A stretch of 64,000 nucleotides of DNA from Methylocapsa sp. S129 (GCF_009765995.1 NZ_LMUI01000008.1:160034-224033), one strand, 5' to 3'. Shown: positions 1 through 10,758, counted from the stretch's first letter. A program made the numbers and translations. The notes: a model not told the origin generated them from the letters alone.

Positions 1-444
1 ACGCTGCGTGCCCGACCATCCCGGCGCCATGCCGAGGCCCGTTTCGGGCAGGCCAAGTTTGATCCCCGTCTCGGCGATGCGAATGTCGGCGGTCGCTGCG
101 AGCTCCAGGCCGCCGCCGAAGGCATGGCCTGTTAGCGCCGCGACGAGAGGCACGCGCAGCCGCGCCAGAGCCTCGAATGCGCGATGGCCAACCCGCGTCC
201 AGTCGCGCCACATTTCGAGCGGCGGCAGATTGCTCCAGGCGGCGATGTCGCCGCCCGCGCAAAACGCCTTGCCTTCGCCCGACAGGATGGCGACACGAAT
301 GTCCGACGCATCCTCGATCGCTTCCGCGGCGCGCGCCAGCGCAACGATCATCGCACGGTCGAGCGCATTGAGCTTGTCAGGACGCTTCAACGTGAGCCTG
401 GCGATTGGCCCGTCAAAGGCGAGGCGAATCCGGTCGTCGGTCAT
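1..444 (-). CDS. Enoyl-CoA hydratase/isomerase family protein (partial, N-terminal part)
   Basis: This crotonase-fold enzyme probably hydrates or isomerises an enoyl-CoA. The visible 148 residues begin MTDDRIRLAFDGPIARLTLK and show the family landmarks: RPDKLNALD, the oxyanion-hole segment FCAGGDIAAW, and a second oxyanion segment GHAFGGGLELAATADIRIAE. The C-terminal half lies beyond the left edge of the window. The ATG overlaps the stop of the upstream CoA-transferase by four bases (ATGA), so it is the distal gene of the LacI-Gfo-CoA-transferase operon. With a CoA-transferase next to it, a role in degrading a CoA-activated acid is likely. The exact substrate cannot be read from sequence. Confidence 0.85.
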   Translation of the reverse strand, partial: MTDDRIRLAFDGPIARLTLKRPDKLNALDRAMIVALARAAEAIEDASDIRVAILSGEGKAFCAGGDIAAWSNLPPLEMWRDWTRVGHRAFEALARLRVPLVAALTGHAFGGGLELAATADIRIAETGIKLGLPETGLGMAPGWSGTQR

Positions 445-2054
445 GACGCGCACTCCAGGCGGCGAGGCGGCGATGGCGGCAGTTTGAGGCCGAGCGGCCC
501 AGGATGAAACAGCGTCACATCCATCGCCTTCAATTGGTCGGAGACGACAAGCGGAAACTTCGCCTGCCCCAGAATGTCGCGGTCGAGGTCGACGCCCGGC
601 GCGATCTCGGTCACCGTGACGCCCTTTGCGGTCAAGCGCATGACGCAGCGCTCGGTGACATAGGTAATATCCTGGCCTTGGGTGATGGCGCGGCCGCCGG
701 AAAAGGACACTTGTTCGACTTCCTCGACCAGTTTGGCGATCTTGCCTTCCCGCGCGATCCGCAGCCTGCCCGCCTCGACGGCAAGGCCCGCGCCGGCGGT
801 GAAAAAGCCGGAGAAGACGATTTTCTTGGCCCGCGCCGTGATGTCGACAAAGCCGCCCGCGCCCGCCGTCACATGCGGGCGCGCGCCAAGCTTGGAGACA
901 TTGACCGAGCCGCGCTGGTCGATCTCAAGGAAGGAGAGCAGCGAGCAATCAAAGCCGGCCCCCTGGAAATAGGTGAACTGATAAGGCGAGGGCATGATCG
1001 CTTCGGCGTTGGCGGCGCAGCCGAACTGGAAGTCGAGCAGCGGCACGCCCCCAACCGCCCCTTGCTCGATCACCCAGGTGACGGCGCCGTGCTGGCCTTC
1101 CTCGATCAGGATGCGCGGCACATTGGCGGAGACGCCAAAACCGATATTGACGGCATCGCCCTGACGCAGCTCCTGCGCGACGCGGCGCGCAATGACTTTG
1201 GAAATGTTGAATTCAGGCAGTTCGAAAGTCGAAAGCGGCCGGAAGATTTCACCCGAAATTGCGGGATCGTAAACCGTCTGCGTCGTTTGCATCTGTTCGG
1301 GCGCGACGACGATCGCATCGACGAGAATGCCGGGCACGAACACATCGAGAGGCTTGAGCGTGCCCGCCTTGGCGAGCCGCTTGACCTGCGCGATGACGAT
1401 GCCGCCATTGTTGCGCACGCTCAGCGCCTGATCGAGCGGGCCGAGATAGCCGCCTTCATGTTCATAGGAAAGATTGCCGCGCTCATCCGCTGTCGTCGCG
1501 CGAATGATCGCAACATTGGGGATGATGGCGGGAAAGAACAGCCAGTCTTCGCCGGCGAAGGCGACGCGGGAGACGACGGGCCTCGCCGCCGCCTTGGCGT
1601 TCATCGCGCAGCCCTGGCGGGCGGGATCGGCGAATGTGTCCATGCCGATCTTGGTCAGCACGCCAGGCCGCTTAGCCGCCGCCTCGCGATGCATGTCGAA
1701 CAGGATGCCCGAAGGGATGTTGTAGGCGGGGATTTGATCGCCTGAGACCATTTGCCAGATCTTCGGCGGCTCCGCCTTCGACGGACCGGAGGGATAGGAG
1801 CCCGCGATAATGCGGGCGAGGCAGCCAGGCTTGGCCAGATGATCGACGCCGCCAATGCCCCACATGTCGCCGGCGGCGATCGGGTGCAGGGTGGTGATGT
1901 CGCGCGGATGGCCGGCTTGGTCGAAACGCCGGCCGATCGCCGCGAGCACGGCGTCAGGGCAGCCAAGGCCGGAAGACGAGGATATCGTCACGATAGCGCC
2001 GTCCGGAATCAGGCGGGCGGCTTCGTCGGCGGTGAGGACGCTCGGAAAGGCCAT
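441..2054 (-). CDS. Acyl-CoA:acetate/3-ketoacid CoA-transferase (propionate CoA-transferase-like)
   Basis: This 537-residue protein is a single-chain class I CoA-transferase with fused alpha and beta domains, the length usual for the Pct/YdiF group. It moves CoA from one acyl-CoA to a carboxylic acid through a glutamyl-CoA thioester. The N-terminal half carries ISSSSGLGCPDAVL and the C-terminal half VNIGFGVSANVPRIL. The expected catalytic glutamate is about residue 330 in VIEQGAVGGVPL. It starts 3 bases after the stop of the Gfo/Idh/MocA gene and overlaps the downstream hydratase by four bases, so it is an internal gene of one operon. Substrate is unknown. The family call is firm. Confidence 0.88.
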   Translation of the reverse strand: MAFPSVLTADEAARLIPDGAIVTISSSSGLGCPDAVLAAIGRRFDQAGHPRDITTLHPIAAGDMWGIGGVDHLAKPGCLARIIAGSYPSGPSKAEPPKIWQMVSGDQIPAYNIPSGILFDMHREAAAKRPGVLTKIGMDTFADPARQGCAMNAKAAARPVVSRVAFAGEDWLFFPAIIPNVAIIRATTADERGNLSYEHEGGYLGPLDQALSVRNNGGIVIAQVKRLAKAGTLKPLDVFVPGILVDAIVVAPEQMQTTQTVYDPAISGEIFRPLSTFELPEFNISKVIARRVAQELRQGDAVNIGFGVSANVPRILIEEGQHGAVTWVIEQGAVGGVPLLDFQFGCAANAEAIMPSPYQFTYFQGAGFDCSLLSFLEIDQRGSVNVSKLGARPHVTAGAGGFVDITARAKKIVFSGFFTAGAGLAVEAGRLRIAREGKIAKLVEEVEQVSFSGGRAITQGQDITYVTERCVMRLTAKGVTVTEIAPGVDLDRDILGQAKFPLVVSDQLKAMDVTLFHPGPLGLKLPPSPPRRLECAS

Positions 2055-2057
2055 CGG

Positions 2058-4111
<2,054 letters not shown>

Positions 4112-4168
4112 AGCCTGTCTCCTCCCGAACCCATGCCAAAGGCGGTATTCATCCGCCATTATTGATTT

Positions 4169-4178
4169 GGAACGTTCC
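4169..4178. promoter_or_regulatory. LacI-type operator, copy 1
   Basis: Perfect 10-bp palindrome GGAACGTTCC inside ATTTGGAACGTTCC, 58 bases upstream of the LacI gene start chosen here. The central CG and length are typical of LacI-family operators. An identical core lies 99 bp away at 4268-4277. Assignment to the adjacent LacI protein is inference from position. Confidence 0.75.
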
Positions 4179-4267
4179 TATCGAACAACCCAGATGATGT
4201 CAACGACGAGTGTTTTACCCCAAGAATGCAGCGATTTATATGACATTTGCGCGCCTGTCTTGAATTT

Positions 4268-4277
4268 GGAACGTTCC
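4268..4277. promoter_or_regulatory. LacI-type operator, copy 2
   Basis: Second GGAACGTTCC palindrome in the same ATTTGGAACGTTCC context, 78 bases upstream of the DUF993 start codon. The 99-bp centre-to-centre distance (about 9.4 helical turns) would allow a repression loop between the two sites. Confidence 0.75.
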
Positions 4278-4355
4278 GATGCTATGATCGGCCAACGCTC
4301 GCAACAAGAGCATGGTCGGTTTGCTGGTCGGCGCCGCGCCAAAGGGAGGAGAGCG

Positions 4356-5522
4356 ATGGTCGGTCTGAAATTGCTTGCCGGCGATGGCTCGCTTCAGTCC
4401 TTCGAACTTTCGCCGCCCTCGCCCTATCCGGCGAAGGAAACGCGCGATTTCCCGCGGATCGTCTATGCAGCGGCCCATGTGGTCGCCGATCCGCTCTCAG
4501 GCGCGGATTCGCTGTCGCGCTCGGCGGTCGATTGGGACCGCACGCTTGCCTTTCGCCATCGTCTTTGGGATCTCGGCTTTAAAATCGCCGAGGCGATGGA
4601 CACGGCGCAGCGCGGCATGGGTCTGGACTGGAATGGCGCGCAGGAACTGATTGCGCGCGCGCTCGCGGAGGCCAAAGCGCGGCCGGGCGCCGACCTTGCC
4701 TGCGGCGCCGGCACGGATCATCTCGACCCCGCCGCCGCGCGCACGCTCGGCGATGTCGTCGCCGCCTATGAAGAGCAGGTCGGCTTCGTCGAAAAGCATG
4801 GCGGCCGCGTCGTGATGATGGCGAGCCGCGCGCTCGCCCGCGTCGCGCGAGGCCCCGACGATTACGCCTTCGTCTACGACCGCATTCTGTCCCAGGCGAA
4901 AGAGCCCGTCATCCTGCATTGGCTCGGCGACATGTTCGACGCCGCCCTCGCGGGCTATTGGGGCGCCGGGGACATCGAAGGGGCGATGAGCGGCGTTCTC
5001 GACATTATCGCGCGTCATCAGGCGCGCATCGACGGCGTCAAGATTTCTCTGCTCGACGCTGGCAAGGAAATCGATCTGCGCCGCCGGCTTCCAGCCGGCG
5101 TGCGTATGTATACGGGCGACGATTTCAACTATGCGGAACTGATCGCCGGCGACGGCGCGCATCATTCGCACGGCCTGCTCGGCATTTTCGACCCGATCGC
5201 GCCTGCCGCCGCCGCCGCGCTTGTGAAGCTCGGCGCTGGCGATCGCGCCGGCTATGATGAGATTCTGGCGCCGACCGTGCCGTTGTCGCGCAAAATATTC
5301 GAGGCGCCGACGCAATATTACAAGGCGGGAATCGTGTTCTTGGCCTGGCTCAATGGCTTCCAGGACCATTTCATCATGCTCGGCGCCATGCAATCGGCGC
5401 GCAGGATTCTGCATTATTCCGACGTGTTTCGCCTCGCCGACCGTGCGGGGCTGATCGTCGATCCTGAGCGCGCGTGCAAGCGGATGAAAGCGCTTCTGGC
5501 GACCTATGGGATCGAAGGGTGA
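4356..5522 (+). CDS. DUF993 family protein (dihydrodipicolinate synthase-like)
   Basis: The 388-residue product matches the DUF993 family as I know it (PF06187, annotated as dihydrodipicolinate synthase family), presumed TIM-barrel lyases of unknown substrate. Visible segments include PRIVYAAAHVVADP near the N-terminus, ACGAGTDHL, EPVILHWLGDMFDAALAGYWG and GVKISLLDAGKEIDLRRRLP, whose Lys is the natural candidate for a Schiff-base residue. The ATG at 4356 is chosen because AAAGGGAGGAG lies just upstream. The open frame extends further upstream but runs through the operator region. It is divergent from the LacI operon, so it is probably part of the same sugar or polyol pathway. Confidence 0.85.
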   Translation: MVGLKLLAGDGSLQSFELSPPSPYPAKETRDFPRIVYAAAHVVADPLSGADSLSRSAVDWDRTLAFRHRLWDLGFKIAEAMDTAQRGMGLDWNGAQELIARALAEAKARPGADLACGAGTDHLDPAAARTLGDVVAAYEEQVGFVEKHGGRVVMMASRALARVARGPDDYAFVYDRILSQAKEPVILHWLGDMFDAALAGYWGAGDIEGAMSGVLDIIARHQARIDGVKISLLDAGKEIDLRRRLPAGVRMYTGDDFNYAELIAGDGAHHSHGLLGIFDPIAPAAAAALVKLGAGDRAGYDEILAPTVPLSRKIFEAPTQYYKAGIVFLAWLNGFQDHFIMLGAMQSARRILHYSDVFRLADRAGLIVDPERACKRMKALLATYGIEG

Positions 5523-6628
5523 TCGTGGGCGAAAACCATCGGCTGTGACTCCCGTGGCGGGTAAGGCGATGCGCCAGCCTGAACGGGCGCTTTGTCGTCG
5601 GCCTTCTCTATAAAGACCGAGTCGCCAAATTCGTGGGAGCGAAAGTCGCGCGCCTCTAATTCCGCATCGATGCGGCTGAGCGTTTCATTCCCCGCGAAGG
5701 CGCGCAAAAGCTCATAATGGCTCGAGCCTTGCTCGTGCGCTCCCGAAAGAATGGCGTCCACCACGCGCAGTCTGGAACAGGAATCGATTTTCTGCGTCGC
5801 CAAGCGCTCGCCGGCGGGCGCGTCGCCGTCGAACATCGCGCCCGCGTGCTCCAGCGCCCGCACGACGCTTGTGCCGATCGCAATGACGCGGCCGCCGCGC
5901 ATGCGCGCCTCGGCTATGATCCGCGCGGTCGATCGCGGAATGCGGTATGGTTCATCGAAGGGCAGCAGCGCGTCCAGTTCCGCATCGCCCGTCGATGAAA
6001 TTCCGGCAGCGTGCGTGATCGCGCCAAAGCGGATGCCGCGCGCCGTCATCGATTCGATCATGCGCCAATCAAGCGCGAAGCCGGCCGACGGCGCCTCGAA
6101 CGCGACGGGCGGACCGGCGATCGCCATCCACACGTCCCACAGGGCAAGCGGCGTCGCGATATGCGCATATTGGATCGGGCGGCCATGGCGCGCCAAGCCT
6201 TCCCAAATCTCTGCCGGCGAGCCCTCGAAGTCGAGCGCGACGTAGCGAGGGTGATTCAGCACGCGCGCGACGATCGTATTGAGCGGGCCAAGGGCCAGCC
6301 GGTCCCCCGGATGGATCGGCGGCGGCTTTGGCCGATCCTCGGTGCGCGTGCGAAAGTCGCCCTCTCCGAATATGACGGCGAAAAATTGCTTGATCTCCTG
6401 GAGCGAACGACGGCCCGCAAGCCGCACTTCAATCCGGCCGCCGCTGGGGCCATGCCGGCCAAACAGGCTGGCGGGCAAGACCGCCGCATTATTGGCGATG
6501 ACAACGTCCCCGGGATTGACAAGGCTTGCGAATTCCGACCGTGCGCGCCGGCCGATATTGCCGCGCTTGTCGGCGTGCAGCAGCTTCGCGCCCGGCGGGC
6601 GCTGGACTGGCGCGCTGGCGGCGATCAC
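5504..6628 (-). CDS. QueA-like S-adenosylmethionine:tRNA ribosyltransferase-isomerase homologue (divergent)
   Basis: This 374-residue protein has the QueA fold signature but is clearly divergent. Matching blocks are NPGDVVIANNAAVLPASLFG with GGRIEVRL near the N-terminus, FEAPSAGFALD (QueA has APTAGLHF), GGRVIAIGTSVVRALEHA, and the terminal HEFGDSVFIE (QueA ends YGDAMLI). The QueA block LHVGAGTFQPV is replaced by THAAGISSTGD, and the usual N-terminal RD-x-SRLLV segment is altered. The GTG start at 6628 overlaps the SDR stop. True QueA inserts a cyclopentenediol into the queuosine precursor on tRNA. Here no tgt, secD or yajC is adjacent, and the neighbours are an SDR and a SoxR-type regulator, so a changed function is plausible. 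Confidence 0.78.
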   Translation of the reverse strand: MIAASAPVQRPPGAKLLHADKRGNIGRRARSEFASLVNPGDVVIANNAAVLPASLFGRHGPSGGRIEVRLAGRRSLQEIKQFFAVIFGEGDFRTRTEDRPKPPPIHPGDRLALGPLNTIVARVLNHPRYVALDFEGSPAEIWEGLARHGRPIQYAHIATPLALWDVWMAIAGPPVAFEAPSAGFALDWRMIESMTARGIRFGAITHAAGISSTGDAELDALLPFDEPYRIPRSTARIIAEARMRGGRVIAIGTSVVRALEHAGAMFDGDAPAGERLATQKIDSCSRLRVVDAILSGAHEQGSSHYELLRAFAGNETLSRIDAELEARDFRSHEFGDSVFIEKADDKAPVQAGASPYPPRESQPMVFAHDHPSIP

Positions 6629-7431
6629 ATTGCGCCCTCTCGCGTCGCGTCGCTCGAAGTAGGCTTCGGCCGCGCCATCAAGGCGGCGAGCGTATCGAGG
6701 AGTTTGCGCGCCGCAATCTCCGGGCGCTGAAGCGCCGAGCGATCCGCGTCGGGCGCCGCCGCCGCATGCAACGGCGTATCCATATCGCCCGGATCCAGCG
6801 AGAGAACACGCACGCCGACGCCGCCAAGCTCGTCGTCCCAGATACGGCTCAAATGATGCAACGCGGCTTTGCTGGCGCCATAGGCGCCCCATTTCTGGTA
6901 CGCATTGATCGCCGCGTCGCTCGAAATATTCACCACCACCGCTGTGCGCCCCTCCCACGCGGATTCCGCCAGTGAGCCGAGCAGTGTTTTGGCCAACCGA
7001 AACGGGCCGAGGACGTTTGTGGCGAGCGCGCGCTCAAAATCTTCGCATTCCGTGTCCGCCAGCAGCGCCAGCGGCGTTGGCCCCAGATGCGAAGCATTGT
7101 TGATGAGCACATCAAGACCGCCAAGCGTGCCCAGGATCTGCATGGCGATGGGATGAACGTCGTCCTTTTTCGAAATGTCGCCGACAACGCCATGCGCGCC
7201 CGTCAGCTCACGTATGACGCGCTCAACGCCATCCCGCCGGCGCGCGACGAACGCGACCCGCGCCTGGCGATGCATCAATTCCCTAACGAGGGCGAGGCCC
7301 AGGCCCGACGTGCCGCCGGTAATGGCGATGCGGAGGCCGGCGAATGGATTGTCGGGCCGGCCCTCCGCCAGCACGAGCCGTAGAACTGTCATGGACGATG
7401 AAGAACTGGCGACTTGTCGATCGTTCGGCAT
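6625..7431 (-). CDS. SDR family NAD(P)-dependent oxidoreductase
   Basis: Classical short-chain dehydrogenase of 268 residues. The nucleotide-binding motif ITGGTSGLGLAL, the NNASHLGP motif and the catalytic pair YGASK (about residue 190) are all present, with VVVNISSDA supplying the Ser. The C-terminus contains LSLDPGDMDTPL, the usual PG motif. The N-terminal 30 residues are low-complexity and may be overcalled. The gene reads into the QueA-like gene through an ATGTGA junction and faces a SoxR-like regulator across a roughly 100-bp gap. The substrate is not predictable. Confidence 0.87.
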   Translation of the reverse strand: MPNDRQVASSSSSMTVLRLVLAEGRPDNPFAGLRIAITGGTSGLGLALVRELMHRQARVAFVARRRDGVERVIRELTGAHGVVGDISKKDDVHPIAMQILGTLGGLDVLINNASHLGPTPLALLADTECEDFERALATNVLGPFRLAKTLLGSLAESAWEGRTAVVVNISSDAAINAYQKWGAYGASKAALHHLSRIWDDELGGVGVRVLSLDPGDMDTPLHAAAAPDADRSALQRPEIAARKLLDTLAALMARPKPTSSDATREGAM

Positions 7432-7482
7432 GATGCTTTCCCTGTGCGAGAGGCGATTGCAATGGACGAACGCTCAAGCTAC

Positions 7483-7498
7483 AAGTTGAAGTGAACTT
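7483..7498. promoter_or_regulatory. Possible MerR/SoxR operator
   Basis: AAGTT and AACTT arms separated by six bases lie midway between the divergent SDR and MerR-type genes. MerR regulators bind dyads inside long-spacer promoters, so this is the best candidate site in the gap. The arms are only 5 bp and the match to known SoxR boxes is loose. Confidence 0.35.
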
Positions 7499-7530
7499 TA
7501 AGTCAAGCGCCAATTCCACGTTCTCTAGAC

Positions 7531-7983
7531 ATGCCCGACCTCATCACAATTTCCGAGTTCTCGCGCCGCAGCGGCGTCGCCGCCTCGGCTTTGCGATTCT
7601 ACGAAACGCGCGGCCTGATCAAATCAGAGCGCGCCGGCTCAGGTCACCGCCGCTATTCCAGAGCGGTGCTGCGGCGGGTCGCGTTTATCGTCTTCGCCCA
7701 GCGCATGGGCCTGACGCTCGATGAGGTCGGCGCCGAACTGGCGAAACTGCCGGAAAATCACGCACCCGGACCATCCGATTGGGCGAAAATCTCCGGCAGT
7801 TGGACACGGCGCATCGATGAACGGATCGCCGAATTGCGCCGCCTCAAGGCGGGCCTTACCCGCTGCATCGGTTGCGGCTGCCTGTCGCTCCGGCAATGCC
7901 AGCTCGCCAATCCCGGCGATCGCGCCAGCCGGCAGGGTCCTGGTCCCCGTTACTGGATGAGCGACGCGCGCCGTTCGCGGTAA
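7531..7983 (+). CDS. soxR: SoxR-type redox-sensitive MerR family regulator
   Basis: The 150-residue protein starts with a MerR winged helix (ITISEFSRRSGVAASALRFYETRGLI) and a dimerisation helix. It then carries CIGCGCLSLRQC, which is exactly the CX2CXCX5C pattern that holds the [2Fe-2S] cluster in SoxR. SoxR is activated when redox-cycling compounds or superoxide oxidise the cluster, and it then remodels a nearby promoter. Here it faces the SDR and QueA-like operon, its likely target. Outside the Enterobacteriaceae, SoxR usually controls small local regulons for quinone or phenazine handling, so an SDR reductase is a sensible target (inference). Confidence 0.9.
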   Translation: MPDLITISEFSRRSGVAASALRFYETRGLIKSERAGSGHRRYSRAVLRRVAFIVFAQRMGLTLDEVGAELAKLPENHAPGPSDWAKISGSWTRRIDERIAELRRLKAGLTRCIGCGCLSLRQCQLANPGDRASRQGPGPRYWMSDARRSR

Positions 7984-8023
7984 GCGGGCGACGCCCGCCC
8001 GGAAGCGGCTCTGAAGGATCGGC

Positions 8024-8692
8024 CTAGTGAATCTGCGGCGAGGCATGCTCGCTTCGCGCGAGCTCCATCTGCGTGATCGCCACGAGCATGTCCGCGCGCG
8101 CCTTGAGATCGGAGGCCTCCAGCAACGCCTGCTTTTCCTTCGCGCCATAGGGGCTCAGCATCGACAGGCCATTGACCAGCGCCTCATTGGAAGCTTTCTG
8201 GATGTCGTCCCAATCGATCTTGAACTTCCTGGCTTCGGCGAATTTGCGCAACGCGGTCAGCAGGCCCGGTCGATCGACGGCGTTCTCACCCTCGCCTTCG
8301 CGAAAATCGTTCGAAAATTCCGAGAAATCGATGCGCGCCTGGCGATAGAGCGTCGAGGCCGGAGCCTCGCCGATGACGCGAAACCGTGCGATGCCGGTCA
8401 GGGTGACGAAGCACCGGCCGTCGCCCGTCTCGGCAAATTGCGTGATGCGGCCAACGCAGCCGATTGCGCAAAGCTCGGGCCACTTGTCCGAGGCTTCCTC
8501 GCCGTCGCTGGGCTGGATCATTCCGATAAGCCGCTCGCCGGAAAGCGCATCGTCGATCATCGCGAGATAGCGCGGCTCGAAAATGCTCAGAGGCAACGGC
8601 CGGCGCGGCAGCAGCAGAGCCTCGGCCAACGGGAATACGGGAATGGTCTGAGGCAGTTCGGAGGGGCGCTCATAGCTGCGATTCAATTTCAT
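8024..8692 (-). CDS. LON peptidase substrate-binding (N-terminal) domain protein
   Basis: A 222-residue stand-alone version of the Lon N-domain (PF02190). It opens with TIPVFPLAEALLLPRRPLPLSIFEPRY, the diagnostic strand-turn block, followed by CAIGCVGRI and a helical C-terminal half. It lacks the AAA+ and protease parts of Lon, so it probably binds unfolded or specific proteins. The ATG at 8692 is preferred over a TTG 15 bases upstream because GAGG precedes it. It lies just downstream of the thioredoxin-TPR chaperone on the same strand, a frequent pairing in alphaproteobacteria that suggests a proteostasis link. Confidence 0.9.
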   Translation of the reverse strand: MKLNRSYERPSELPQTIPVFPLAEALLLPRRPLPLSIFEPRYLAMIDDALSGERLIGMIQPSDGEEASDKWPELCAIGCVGRITQFAETGDGRCFVTLTGIARFRVIGEAPASTLYRQARIDFSEFSNDFREGEGENAVDRPGLLTALRKFAEARKFKIDWDDIQKASNEALVNGLSMLSPYGAKEKQALLEASDLKARADMLVAITQMELARSEHASPQIH

Positions 8693-8795
8693 GGCACGAA
8701 ACCTCAAAGGACGGGCGCCGCGGCGCCTGTCCGCTAAACACGCGATCTGAACCCACCTTGTGGCTCAAATACCGGCAAATTGCGGCCGGCGCGGA

Positions 8796-9701
8796 CTAGA
8801 AAATCAATGCCGACAATTTGCGCCGCGCCTGAACGGCGGCGGGATCCATCAAGCCCCAGGCCTCAAAGAACTGCACCAATTGCTTGCGGGCGGCGTCGTC
8901 GTTCCATTTGCGGTCGCGCTTGATGATTTCCAGCAGGCGGTCGGCGGCCGCGTCGCGCTCGCCGCGCGCATTGAGCGCCAGCGCGAGGTCGAAGCGCGCC
9001 TGATTGTCGTCCGGATTGTCGGCGAGCGCCTTTTCCAGCGGGCCGAGATCGCCAAGCGCCGCCGCCTGTTCGGCGACATCGATCGCAGCTTTCACGGCCG
9101 AGATCGCGGGGTCGATATCCTTGCCCGCCGGAGGCGCCGGCGCCAGGGACAGAACCGCCTTGGCCTGATCGAGATCGCCGCTGTCGACATGCAGCTTGGC
9201 CAGACCCGCGATCGCTTTGATGTTGCCCTCGTCTTCGGTGAGGACGCGCGAATAAAGCGCCGCCGCGCCCGAGGAATCGCCGGCGGCGGCCGCGGTCTGC
9301 GCCTGCGCGATCAACTCATCGGCGCCCGCCGTCAGCGGACCGACGAGCCGCTCGATAAAGCCGCGCACCTGACCCTCGGGCAGCGCGCCCATGAAACCGT
9401 CGATCGGCTGGCCCTTGTCGAAGGCGATGACGGCGGGAATCGATTGAATGCCGAGCTGGCCGGCGATCTGCGGGTGATCGTCGATATTCATCTTGACGAG
9501 TTTCACCTTGCCGCCGGAATCGGCGACCGCCTTTTCCAGCGCCGGCGCCAATTGCTTGCAGGGTCCGCACCAGGGCGCCCAGAAATCGACGAGCACGGGC
9601 TGGCGCTGCGAGGTGGCGATGACGTCCTGTCCGAACGAGGCGGTCGTCACGTCTTTGACCGTCGCGGGCGCCCCGCCGCCTGAACCATTGCCGATCGCCA
9701 T
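8796..9701 (-). CDS. Thioredoxin-TPR co-chaperone (CnoX/YbbN-like)
   Basis: The 301-residue protein has an N-terminal thioredoxin domain with intact WCGPC in VLVDFWAPWCGPCKQLAP and the cis-proline segment IQSIPAVIAF, then a C-terminal tetratricopeptide region (about residues 130-300) ending ARRKLSALIF. This matches CnoX/YbbN, which holds unfolding substrates during oxidative stress and passes them to GroEL or DnaK. E. coli YbbN lacks the second cysteine, while this one keeps both, so it may also act as a redox enzyme. The start at 9701 is chosen from a GGAG upstream. A TTG at 9770 would lengthen it by 23 residues. Confidence 0.9.
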   Translation of the reverse strand: MAIGNGSGGGAPATVKDVTTASFGQDVIATSQRQPVLVDFWAPWCGPCKQLAPALEKAVADSGGKVKLVKMNIDDHPQIAGQLGIQSIPAVIAFDKGQPIDGFMGALPEGQVRGFIERLVGPLTAGADELIAQAQTAAAAGDSSGAAALYSRVLTEDEGNIKAIAGLAKLHVDSGDLDQAKAVLSLAPAPPAGKDIDPAISAVKAAIDVAEQAAALGDLGPLEKALADNPDDNQARFDLALALNARGERDAAADRLLEIIKRDRKWNDDAARKQLVQFFEAWGLMDPAAVQARRKLSALIF

Positions 9702-9844
9702 CAATCCGTCTCCGTCAGTGGAATTTTCGCTGTTATACGCAAAGATGGGGCCGTGCGCAGCCTTGTGCAATATCTGGCCGACGGTCGCGGGAACTTTGCG
9801 ACGACGGTCGCCGTTTGACGGTTCGCACGAACGGAGGGTCTGTC

Positions 9845-10162
9845 ATGCCGCGCGGAGACAAATCCAAATATACGGATAAACAGGATCGCAAGGCCGATCA
9901 TATCGCCGAAAGCTATGAGAAACGGGGCGTGCCGGAGGAAGAAGCCGAGCGCCGGGCTTGGGCGACGGTCAATAAAGACGACGGCGGCGGCAAGAAAGCG
10001 GGCTCAGGCCGAGGCGTCGAGACCGGCCACCCGGCCGCGCATAAGGGCGGCAGGATCGGCGGCGCGGCGGCGGCGTCGCGACCCAAGGCGGCGCGCTCCG
10101 CCTCCGCGAAAAAAGCGGCGGCGACCCGCAAGAGCCGGGCGGAGCATCACGCCGCCCGTTGA
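9845..10162 (+). CDS. Small basic Lys/Ala-rich protein, function unknown
   Basis: The 105-residue product begins MPRGDKSKYTDKQDRKADHI and has a short conserved-looking segment AESYEKRGVPEEEAERRAWATVNK, then a low-complexity tail rich in Gly, Lys, Ala and Arg. Similar proteins are sometimes labelled plasmid stabilisation proteins, but nothing here shows such a role. The tail resembles histone-H1-like DNA-binding tails (inference). The ATG is preceded by GGAGGG. It is transcribed divergently from the thioredoxin-TPR gene. Confidence 0.75.
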   Translation: MPRGDKSKYTDKQDRKADHIAESYEKRGVPEEEAERRAWATVNKDDGGGKKAGSGRGVETGHPAAHKGGRIGGAAAASRPKAARSASAKKAAATRKSRAEHHAAR

Positions 10163-10171
10163 GGCGGGGCG

Positions 10172-10678
10172 TCAGCCGTCGGCGCCGCCCAAGGCGACGA
10201 CGACAGGCTCATGCCCAGTCGCGCGCAGGAATTTGACGAGATCGGCGCTGGCGAGACCTGTCGTTCGGGTATTGACGAGCGGGTGAAAATTGAGGCGTTC
10301 GTGCGCCATCATGGCCGCATCGAGCACAACCGTGACCCTCGCGTCGCGATCGTTGATCGCGCCGAATGGGGTGACGGAGCCCGGCTTGACGCCCCAGACT
10401 TCCTCCAGAAGCTCGGCGGACCCGAATGAAACCCGCCCCTGGCCGCCGATCTTTTCATGCGCGCGCTTGAGATCGATTTGCGCATTTTCGTCGAGCACGA
10501 GCAGAAACAAGCGACTCTTCTTGTCCTTGACGAAGAGATTCTTGGTATGGCCGCCCGGAATGTCGCCGCGAAAAGCCACGGAATCCTCGACCCGGAACAG
10601 CGGGGGATGCTCGACGGTATGCGTAGGGATGGTGAGGCTTTCGAGGAAAGCGAGGAGGTCTTCGGGTGTGGCGGGCAT
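10172..10678 (-). CDS. Prolyl-tRNA editing protein, YbaK/ProX family (ProXp-ala-like)
   Basis: A 168-residue free-standing INS/YbaK editing domain. GGHTKNLFVKDKK includes the catalytic lysine (about residue 46) and SVTPFGAINDRD is the second family motif. The family hydrolyses mischarged tRNAs, and this subtype most likely clears Ala-tRNA-Pro. Such trans-editing factors replace the editing domain missing from alphaproteobacterial ProRS. The ATG at 10678 fits the family N-terminus; upstream codons read as low-quality Pro/Arg sequence. It converges with the small basic protein gene. Confidence 0.9.
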   Translation of the reverse strand: MPATPEDLLAFLESLTIPTHTVEHPPLFRVEDSVAFRGDIPGGHTKNLFVKDKKSRLFLLVLDENAQIDLKRAHEKIGGQGRVSFGSAELLEEVWGVKPGSVTPFGAINDRDARVTVVLDAAMMAHERLNFHPLVNTRTTGLASADLVKFLRATGHEPVVVALGGADG

Positions 10679-10758
10679 GTGGGGGTCCGGGAATCTGTGG
10701 AGGCATTTAGCGGGGGACGGACAGGGCGGCAAGCGAAAGCGGCGTTGTTCAGGCCGCC

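Noticed and set aside
504..1745. Long plus-strand open frame (413 aa)
   Set aside because: Antisense to the CoA-transferase; reads as His/Arg/Asp-rich noise with no family motif.
9845..10162. Partition or plasmid-maintenance gene
   Set aside because: Only a loose name similarity; no partition motif or plasmid context.
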